From Alphaproteobacteria bacterium (GTDB lineage: Bacteria > Pseudomonadota > Alphaproteobacteria > BOG-932 > Roseiterribacteraceae), in the NCBI GenBank assembly GCA_903970575.1, contig CAJCJC010000255.1:1-6153 (forward strand): a stretch of DNA of 6,153 nt, read 5' to 3'. The notes beneath the pieces were generated by a model. It was not told the origin of the DNA and ran no database searches. It saw only the letters and a list, made by a program, of their open reading frames with translations. Below are positions 1-4,167 of this stretch, in pieces. Position 1 is the stretch's first letter; each line of letters begins with the position of its first letter. The position numbers and the translations under genes are program-made.

Positions 1-750
1 GCCAAGAATGGCCGTCTGCTGGGCGTGATCTATCTCAAGGACATCATCAAGCCGGCCATCCATGAGCGTTTCCAGATCCTGCGCAAGATGGGCATCCGCA
101 CGGTGATGATCACCGGCGACAATCCCTTGACCGCCGCCACCATCGCGGCCGAGGCCGGGGTGGACGATTACCTGGCCGAGGCGACGCCCGAGCGCAAGCT
201 GGAGCTGATCCGCAACGAGCAGAAAGAGGGCAAGCTGGTCGCCATGTGCGGCGACGGCTCGAACGACGCCCCCGCCCTGGCCCAGGCCGACGTGGGCGTG
301 GCGATGAATAGCGGCACGCCGGCAGCCAAGGAAGCCGGCAATCTGATCGACCTGGACAGCGACCCGACCAAGCTGATCGAGGTGGTTCTGGTGGGCAAGC
401 AATTGCTGATCAGCCGCGGAGCCTTGACCACATTCTCCATCGCCAACGACGTGGCGAAGTATTTCGCGATCATCCCCGCGCTGTTCATTGGGGTGTATCC
501 GCAGCTGCAATCGCTCAACATCATGCGGCTGGTCAGCCCGCAAAGCGCCATCCTGTCCGCGATCATCTTCAACGCGCTGATCATCATCGCATTGATCCCG
601 CTGGCGCTGCGCGGGGTGAAATACACGCCCAGCAGCGCGTCGGCGTTGCTGCGTCGCAATTTGCTGGTCTATGGCCTGGGCGGCATCATCGTGCCGTTCA
701 TCGGGATCAAGGCGATCGACCTTCTGATCAATGCCATCGGCCTCGCGTAA
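1..750 (+). CDS. kdpB: KdpB, potassium-transporting P-type ATPase subunit B (C-terminal part; start lies outside window)
   Basis: This is the catalytic ATP-hydrolysing subunit of the inner-membrane KdpFABC potassium pump. The reading frame is open from base 1 and gives 249 residues before TAA. The family is usually about 680-690 residues, so roughly the last third is present. Seen in the sequence: MITGDN at residues 37-42, and the P-domain hinge motif CGDGSNDAP at 83-91 with the Mg-binding aspartates D85 and D89. The membrane segment [11 protein letters not shown] at 145-155 carries D150 and K153, which match by motif the M5 Asp/Lys pair (D583/K586) of E. coli KdpB. Further hydrophobic helices run to the C-terminus, ending in the typical [19 protein letters not shown] stretch. 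The phosphorylated DKTGT aspartate lies upstream of the window. The gene ends 27 bases before kdpC, as in a kdp operon. No frameshift or missing key residue is seen in the visible part. Identification is by close resemblance to the E. coli protein. Confidence 0.98.
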   Translation, partial: AKNGRLLGVIYLKDIIKPAIHERFQILRKMGIRTVMITGDNPLTAATIAAEAGVDDYLAEATPERKLELIRNEQKEGKLVAMCGDGSNDAPALAQADVGVAMNSGTPAAKEAGNLIDLDSDPTKLIEVVLVGKQLLISRGALTTFSIANDVAKYFAIIPALFIGVYPQLQSLNIMRLVSPQSAILSAIIFNALIIIALIPLALRGVKYTPSSASALLRRNLLVYGLGGIIVPFIGIKAIDLLINAIGLA

Positions 751-777
751 AGCGGCCGGTTTCAAGGAGTTTCCGTC

Positions 778-1452
778 ATGGCGTCCGCCCTTCGCATGTC
801 CGTTCTGATGCTGATCGTCATGACGATCATCACCGGCCTCGCCTACCCCCTCGCCATCACCGGCCTTGCCCAGTTGATCTTCCCGCATCAGGCCAATGGC
901 AGCCTGATCAAGCAAGGCGACGCGGTGATCGGGTCGAGCCTGATCGGCCAGTATTTCGGCAAGCCGCAATATTTCCACCCCCGGCCGTCGGCCGCCAACC
1001 CGAGCGCGCCCGCGCCGGACGCAACAGCGCCGGCCCCGGCCTCCGAGGCGGCGGCGTCCGAGCCAGCGGCGCCGCAGACCGGTTACGACGCCACCAACTC
1101 TTCCGGGACGAATCTCGCCCCCAGCAGCCAGAAGCTGGTGGAGTCCGTAACCGCCGCGGTGGCCGCCAACCAGCCGGACAATCCGGGCATCAAGGTGCCG
1201 GGCGACCTAGTGACCTCCTCCGCCAGCGGCCTCGACCCTGACATCACACCGGACGCCGCCTATTTCCAGATTCCCCGCGTAGCGAAGGCGCGCGGCATAT
1301 CCGAGGAGCGGCTGCGGAAAATCGTGGCGAAATTTACGCAAGGGCGCACGCTGGGTTTCATCGGCGAGCCTCGGGTCAACGTTCTGGCGCTCAACATGGC
1401 GCTGGACAGCACGGGCCCGGACGCCGCCTGGGCGTTTGGACCCGATCACTGA
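778..1452 (+). CDS. kdpC: KdpC, potassium-transporting ATPase subunit C
   Basis: KdpC is the small single-span subunit of KdpFABC, bound to KdpA and KdpB with most of its mass in the periplasm. The ATG at 778 has AAGGAG at 764-769, eight bases upstream. Residues 9-31 form the N-terminal membrane helix. Family blocks follow: FPHQANGSLI at 35-44, GSSLIGQYF at 52-60, YFHPRPSAA at 65-73, NSSGTNLAP at 107-115, and the highly conserved TSSASGLDPDITP and QIPRVAKARG stretches in the C-terminal half. The protein has 224 residues against 190 in E. coli KdpC. Most of the excess is a low-complexity Ala/Pro/Ser/Glu tract at about residues 74-101, between the RPSAA and GYDATNSSGTN blocks, and the tail after the final helix is also longer. 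The gene follows kdpB in an operon-like arrangement. The expected next gene, kdpD, is not adjacent but lies 2.7 kb away. Confidence 0.97.
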   Translation: MASALRMSVLMLIVMTIITGLAYPLAITGLAQLIFPHQANGSLIKQGDAVIGSSLIGQYFGKPQYFHPRPSAANPSAPAPDATAPAPASEAAASEPAAPQTGYDATNSSGTNLAPSSQKLVESVTAAVAANQPDNPGIKVPGDLVTSSASGLDPDITPDAAYFQIPRVAKARGISEERLRKIVAKFTQGRTLGFIGEPRVNVLALNMALDSTGPDAAWAFGPDH

Positions 1453-1473
1453 CGGCGTTGTGCTCGTCCGTCA
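1450..1473. terminator. Weak inverted repeat spanning both convergent stop codons (possible bidirectional terminator)
   Basis: TGACGG at 1450-1455 is the exact reverse complement of CCGTCA at 1468-1473, separated by a 12-base loop. Each arm contains the stop codon of one gene: kdpC on plus, the DUF1348 gene on minus. No T-tract follows on either strand, so this is not a classical intrinsic terminator. Three bases of each arm are fixed merely because both genes end in TGA. It is the only hairpin-like element in the 18-base gap between the two genes. Confidence 0.22.
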
Positions 1474-1474
1474 C
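1466..1474 (+). repeat. Left copy of a 9-bp direct repeat, GTCCGTCAC
   Basis: GTCCGTCAC occurs here, 13 bases after the kdpC stop codon, and again at 4133-4141, 18 bases before the kdpD start. The two copies bracket the whole block of three non-kdp genes. A 9-bp target-site duplication or recombination scar is one reading; chance similarity in GC-rich DNA is the other. No terminal inverted repeats or transposase are seen. Confidence 0.35.
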
Positions 1475-1944
1475 AGCCCGAGGTCGGTCAGGCCGGGATG
1501 GTCGGCGGGGCGGGGGCTGTTGCGGTGCCAATGGAATTTTCTATCGGATGGCTGGATCGGTACATCGTTGATGGATGCATGGCGCCGCTCCATCAGGCCC
1601 GAGGCGTCGAATTGCCAATTCTCGTTGCCGTATGACCGGAACCATTGGCCGCCGGCGTCATGCCATTCATAGGCGAAGCGCACGGCGATGCGGTCATCCG
1701 AGAACGCCCATATTTCCTTGATCAGGCGGTACTCCAGCTCAATCGCCCATTTCCGCGTCAGGAAATCGACGATCGCCGCACGCCCCTCCAGAAATTCGCC
1801 GCGGTTGCGCCATCGGCTGTCCGCCGTATAGGCGAGCGAGACCCGCTCCGGATCGCGCGTGTTCCAGGCGTTCTCCGCGGCGCGCACTTTTTGGACGGCG
1901 GTTTCATAGGTAAAGGGCGGCAACGGCGGGCGGGGCTGGGACAT
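1471..1944 (-). CDS. DUF1348 family protein (nuclear transport factor 2-like, SnoaL-type fold)
   Basis: A soluble 157-residue protein with no signal peptide or membrane segment, presumably cytoplasmic. It shows the hallmarks of the DUF1348 family: an N-terminal PPFT..TA..KV..AE.AWN.RDP block at residues 10-32, [10 protein letters not shown] at 39-48, [17 protein letters not shown] at 61-77, RFAYEWHD at 89-96, and [10 protein letters not shown] at 101-110. It ends in HPGLTDLGL. Length and termini match the usual family size, so it appears intact. The fold is the NTF2-like cone, often a ligand pocket or small enzyme, but the biochemical function of DUF1348 members is not established and I assign none. 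The start at 1944 is supported by AAGGAG at 1955-1960, ten bases upstream on the minus strand. The gene is transcribed against kdpC with 18 bases between the stop codons, so it is not part of the kdp transcript. A weak upstream promoter candidate on the minus strand is TTGCAC (1998-2003), an 18-base spacer, then GATAGT (1974-1979). Confidence 0.93.
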   Translation of the reverse strand: MSQPRPPLPPFTYETAVQKVRAAENAWNTRDPERVSLAYTADSRWRNRGEFLEGRAAIVDFLTRKWAIELEYRLIKEIWAFSDDRIAVRFAYEWHDAGGQWFRSYGNENWQFDASGLMERRHASINDVPIQPSDRKFHWHRNSPRPADHPGLTDLGL

Positions 1945-2019
1945 GACGGGACTTCTCCTTGACTGGCCTTGAAACTATCACCCTTGGGATTTCTAGAGTG
2001 CAATAAGCCGCCGCGCTCC

Positions 2020-2036
2020 GAGCCGCCGGCGCGCTC
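2020..2036. promoter_or_regulatory. GC-rich dyad upstream of the sigma-54 promoter (candidate activator site)
   Basis: GAGC at 2020-2023 pairs with GCTC at 2033-2036 around the 8-bp palindrome CGCCGGCG (2024-2031), leaving one unpaired base. The centre lies about 130 bases upstream of the transcription start inferred from the sigma-54 promoter. NtrC-type activators commonly bind dyads at such distances. The same stretch is also an imperfect tandem repeat: AGCCGCC followed by GCGCTC occurs at 2006-2018 and, with three extra bases, at 2021-2036. The position is suggestive, but GC-rich palindromes are common in this genome type. Confidence 0.2.
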
Positions 2037-2106
2037 GACGGACCTGTCATTTCAATGTCGGAATATTTTACAGTTTAGAATTCGGCGGCGCGCCGTCCGT
2101 GCTTTT

Positions 2107-2126
2107 GTTTAACGATATCAATAAAC
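2107..2126. promoter_or_regulatory. AT-rich imperfect palindrome just upstream of the -24 element
   Basis: GTTTA at 2107-2111 and TAAAC at 2122-2126 flank the palindromic core GATATC (2114-2119), so 16 of 20 bases are symmetric. The element sits 8 bases upstream of the sigma-54 -24 box. The overlapping stretch 2116-2128 (TATCAATAAACTG) matches the IHF consensus WATCAANNNNTTR at all but one defined base. IHF often bends DNA at sigma-54 promoters, though usually somewhat further upstream. Its role as an operator or IHF site is inferred. Confidence 0.25.
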
Positions 2127-2134
2127 TGCATTTT

Positions 2135-2150
2135 TGGCATGAATATTGCT
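2135..2150 (+). promoter_or_regulatory. Sigma-54 (RpoN) -24/-12 promoter of the PEP-CTERM gene
   Basis: TGGCATGAATATTGCT matches the sigma-54 consensus TGGCACG-N4-TTGCW at every defined base except C to T at the sixth. GG and GC lie at exactly the required spacing, and a pyrimidine precedes the box. With the final GC at -12, transcription would start near 2161, giving a leader of about 79 bases before the ATG at 2240. The promoter lies on the same strand as the PEP-CTERM gene and in an AT-rich patch (about 2045-2165) that stands out from its surroundings. Sigma-54 promoters require an ATP-dependent activator. In several proteobacteria PEP-CTERM genes are known to depend on RpoN with the PrsK/PrsR two-component system, which makes PrsR the likely activator by inference. 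Confidence 0.72.
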
Positions 2151-2219
2151 TTAAGTTAATCAAACCCCTGCGATTGAGCCATCGTCGGCACTGCGACACG
2201 AGCGTGACGGCCCGACCAA

Positions 2220-2229
2220 TTATCGATAA
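2220..2229. promoter_or_regulatory. Perfect 10-bp palindrome TTATCGATAA abutting the ribosome-binding site
   Basis: TTATCGATAA is fully self-complementary and runs into the purine-rich Shine-Dalgarno stretch AAAAGGA (2228-2234) of the PEP-CTERM gene. It could be a small operator or merely AT-rich leader sequence; as a hairpin it would be too short to be stable. Low confidence. Confidence 0.15.
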
Positions 2230-2239
2230 AAGGAATATC

Positions 2240-2962
2240 ATGAAAATCGCACTCATCGTGGCGGCGTCGACCGGGCTGCTGGCGGCCGCGTCAGGCGCGC
2301 GCGCCAATTTGATCACCGATGGCGGTTTCGAGACTGTCGCCGCGCTCTCGTCCGGCGCTTACCAGGTTGAGGTGAGCGGATCCGGCGCCAGCACCGGTGG
2401 GACTGTCGGCGGCTGGCTGTGGACGAGCGGCGTCTCGTCCGATCAGTATAACGGGGCCACGCTGGTCAATGTCGGCGACGCCGGCCATGGCAGTCCCTTT
2501 ATCACGCCCACAACCCAGACCGGTTTCGGCGGCAGCTATGTCGTGGCGCTTCAGGGGCTCGGCGGCGTTTCCCAATCTTTCACCGATACCACGGGATCGG
2601 GCAGCTTCAACTTCAGCTATGCCCTTGCCGGACGCGGAAACGAGACTAGCGCCGGCAATCAGACCGTCAACGCGGAACTGTTCGATACCACCACGTCGAC
2701 GATCGTCTATTTCGGGGCCGTCAGTACGACCGGCGGCTCGTTGTTCACGACCTATAGCAATTCCGTAAACCTGACCCTGGGTGACAACTACACCCTGTCC
2801 TTCGCCGGAACCACCAACACCCCCGGCCTCGATGAAGCAGCCTTGCTGGACAACGTGTCGGTGAACGTGCCGGAACCCTCCTCGCTCGCCGTCCTCGGCG
2901 CAAGCCTTGGCGGACTGGCCTTATTGCGGCGGCGCTCGAAAGCTTCAGTTCTCGCGACCTAA
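2240..2962 (+). CDS. PEP-CTERM sorting domain-containing exported protein (exosortase substrate)
   Basis: A 240-residue exported protein. Residues 1-22 are a Sec signal peptide (MKIALIVAASTGLLAAASG, then ARA|N as the likely cleavage site). The mature part begins NLITDGGFE, a common opening of PEP-CTERM proteins with a jelly-roll, carbohydrate-binding-like domain. It is rich in Gly, Ser, Thr and Asn, has no cysteine, and ends its beta domain with YTLSFAGT and ALLDNVSV. The C-terminus has the tripartite sorting signal: VPEPSS at 210-215 (PEP at 211-213), a hydrophobic helix to residue 229, and RRR at 230-232. Eight further residues follow the basic cluster. PEP-CTERM tails are processed by exosortase (EpsH/XrtA-type), and the proteins are tied to exopolysaccharide, biofilm or floc matrices. 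Sugar binding here is inferred. The frame is open upstream to 2099, but the ATG at 2240 is preferred because it has AAAAGGA five bases upstream, opens with the signal peptide, and lies downstream of the sigma-54 promoter. The tail has no Trp of the sphingomonad PEPxxWA type. Confidence 0.95.
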   Translation: MKIALIVAASTGLLAAASGARANLITDGGFETVAALSSGAYQVEVSGSGASTGGTVGGWLWTSGVSSDQYNGATLVNVGDAGHGSPFITPTTQTGFGGSYVVALQGLGGVSQSFTDTTGSGSFNFSYALAGRGNETSAGNQTVNAELFDTTTSTIVYFGAVSTTGGSLFTTYSNSVNLTLGDNYTLSFAGTTNTPGLDEAALLDNVSVNVPEPSSLAVLGASLGGLALLRRRSKASVLAT

Positions 2963-3999
2963 CCTGGCGGTTTGGCGAAGCCTTTGCCGAATTCATACAC
3001 GGTCGAGAACAGCCCGGTCCCGTCCGGCTTGCGCGCTCTGGCGACAATATCGGCGAAGCTGCCGGCGAGTTCTGGGTGGGCCTTTACCAGCGCGGTTATG
3101 AGGCGCCTATTTTCCGCGTCGGCGGCGGCGTCGCTTGGCCAGCGCGCAGGGCTGTAGTCGATGATGACATCCAGTCCGCCGGCGGCGCCGATAAGGCCGG
3201 CCTTGTCCACGGTGAAAACATCGTCGCCGAACCGCCATCGGAAGGGCGGTTTGCCGGCGAGTTCCGGCGGCGGCTGAAACGCCGCGACAGCGTTGTCGAT
3301 ATCCGTCTTCCAAACCGGGGTCAGGTTCGGCCCGCGCCCGGCCATTTCCTCGGCCGCCCGATAGAGCAAGGCCGCGTTCAGGGCGTGACCCTGCGCGGCC
3401 TGGGCGCGCGCCAGCCGGGACAGGTCGCGGGCGGCGCGGCCCGAGATGGCCGAGGCGTTGAAGTTGAACGAGGCGACCTGAAGGCCGTCTAGTCCCGGGA
3501 CCAAATAGGCGACCATCGACCAGTCGTTGTTGAGGCTGTGCGCGGTCACTTCCACATAAAACTGTTTGGGAACTGGCTGCGTGGCGACGGATACACGGTC
3601 CGGATCGTTCAGCGACTTGCCGCACAATACCGGCTGCGATTTCCTGCCGGCGCCCTGCCCCTCCACAAGATAGGTATGCGCCACCTTGATATCCTCATAG
3701 GGGCCGGTCACGTTGATCAGTCTGGTGATCATGCCGAGATTGTCCAGGCTGATGGCGGCGCGCGCGGTGGGCAACATGGCGGCGTAGACATCGTTCGGCA
3801 GTTCGTTCGCCAGGTCGCGCGTCAGCGCCAGCGCAGTATCGTCGGCGGCGTCACGCTCGGCGGACGGTATCGCGTCATCGATCCGGCAGGTCGCCTGAAA
3901 TGGCGCCGTCGCGGCCAATTGCGCCGCGGCGCCGCCGCTGATGAATGGGCAGATCATCGCGGTGGCGGCGCCGATGGCGATCAATAAAGGGTTTGGCAT
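2959..3999 (-). CDS. Exported protein of unknown function
   Basis: I do not recognise a family for this 346-residue protein. Residues 1-26 look like a signal peptide: a hydrophobic core LLIAIGAATAMICPFISGG ends in AAA|Q, although the n-region lacks a basic residue. The mature part has two cysteines, C38 and C126, that could form a disulfide. Residues about 54-185 alternate helix and strand (DVYAAMLPTARAAISLDN, then FYVEVTAHSLNNDWSMVAYL), which could be a cystatin/NTF2-like domain. Residues 188-220 form an Ala-rich helical hairpin (RDLSRLARAQAAQGHALNAALLYRAAEEM) resembling one TPR-like repeat. A Pro-rich linker QPPPELAGKPP at 242-252 leads to a C-terminal part with WRFGDDVFTVDKAG. These structural readings are guesses from pattern alone. 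The start at 3999 is chosen because GAGG lies five bases upstream; ATG at 4002 and at 4080 are in-frame alternatives. The stop overlaps that of the PEP-CTERM gene by four bases (CTAA, 2959-2962). The gene is divergent from kdpD. Periplasmic or surface location is likely. Confidence 0.82.
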   Translation of the reverse strand: MPNPLLIAIGAATAMICPFISGGAAAQLAATAPFQATCRIDDAIPSAERDAADDTALALTRDLANELPNDVYAAMLPTARAAISLDNLGMITRLINVTGPYEDIKVAHTYLVEGQGAGRKSQPVLCGKSLNDPDRVSVATQPVPKQFYVEVTAHSLNNDWSMVAYLVPGLDGLQVASFNFNASAISGRAARDLSRLARAQAAQGHALNAALLYRAAEEMAGRGPNLTPVWKTDIDNAVAAFQPPPELAGKPPFRWRFGDDVFTVDKAGLIGAAGGLDVIIDYSPARWPSDAAADAENRRLITALVKAHPELAGSFADIVARARKPDGTGLFSTVYEFGKGFAKPPG

Positions 4000-4004
4000 C
4001 ATGG

Positions 4005-4008
4005 CCTC
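4005..4008 (-). promoter_or_regulatory. GAGG ribosome-binding site deciding the start of the unknown exported protein
   Basis: On the minus strand the sequence reads CCGAGGCC followed by two adjacent ATG codons (4002-4000 and 3999-3997). GAGG is two bases from the first and five from the second, so the second (3999) is the better start. The ATG at 4080 has no comparable purine run upstream. Confidence 0.45.
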
Positions 4009-4093
4009 GGTAACGTCTTGGAGGCGCCATTCAAGCGTTTGTGGCGCATTTGGCGGCGCCCGCCCCCACAACACGGCCATGAAAGCGTGGCGA

Positions 4094-4122
4094 TTCCCAC
4101 GGGTCGCAATCTGTTCTAAAGT
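4094..4122 (+). promoter_or_regulatory. Candidate sigma-70-type promoter for kdpD
   Basis: TTCCCA (4094-4099) and TAAAGT (4117-4122) each match the -35 and -10 consensus at four of six positions, with the ideal 17-base spacing. Transcription would begin near 4129, about 30 bases before the kdpD start. A short inverted repeat, CGTGG (4086-4090) with CCACG (4097-4101), overlaps the -35 box and could be an operator. A promoter is expected here because the gene upstream of kdpD points the other way. The specific boxes are weak. Confidence 0.33.
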
Positions 4123-4128
4123 CTGACT

Positions 4129-4167
4129 ATGAGTCCGTCACCAAAACCAAGCGCCAGCGATGGCTGA
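4129..4167 (+). CDS. Possible 12-codon leader ORF overlapping the kdpD start
   Basis: ATG at 4129 opens a frame encoding MSPSPKPSASDG that stops with TGA at 4165-4167, overlapping the kdpD ATG (4160) by eight bases. kdpD itself has no recognisable Shine-Dalgarno sequence, so termination of this mini-ORF could re-initiate ribosomes at kdpD. The mini-ORF also has no convincing ribosome-binding site, and it would lie at or near the 5' end of the inferred transcript. It may be chance. Confidence 0.2.
   Translation: MSPSPKPSASDG
4133..4141 (+). repeat. Right copy of the 9-bp direct repeat GTCCGTCAC
   Basis: This is identical to 1466-1474 and lies just before kdpD. Together the two copies delimit a block of about 2.66 kb that separates kdpC from kdpD. 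See the left copy for interpretation. Confidence 0.35.

Noticed and set aside
168..659. 163-codon open frame on the minus strand
   Set aside because: It is opposite the well-conserved kdpB sequence and has no family resemblance.
2099..2239. Longer in-frame start for the PEP-CTERM protein at 2099
   Set aside because: This would put 47 non-hydrophobic residues before the signal peptide and place the sigma-54 promoter inside the gene. The ATG at 2240 has a good ribosome-binding site.
2291..2768. Minus-strand frame 2291-2575 and plus-strand frame 2397-2768
   Set aside because: Both lie inside the PEP-CTERM gene in other frames and encode Arg/Ala/Pro-rich strings with no motif.
2972..3000. Possible terminator hairpin from GGCGAAG and CTTTGCC
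   Set aside because: The arms leave a one-base loop with a mismatch, have no T-tract, and lie within the coding end of the minus-strand gene.
3076..3987. Two plus-strand open frames (3076-3492 and 3538-3987)
   Set aside because: They mirror the minus-strand exported protein. Their products are Arg/Gly/Val-rich without signal peptide or motif, while the minus frame has a coherent signal peptide and ribosome-binding site.
4000..4080. Longer start for the unknown exported protein at 4080
   Set aside because: It adds 27 residues before the signal peptide and has no ribosome-binding site upstream. It is not excluded outright.
1453..4159. Insertion sequence or composite transposon between kdpC and kdpD
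   Set aside because: There is no transposase or integrase gene and no terminal inverted repeat. Only a 9-bp direct repeat was found, which is too little to call a mobile element.
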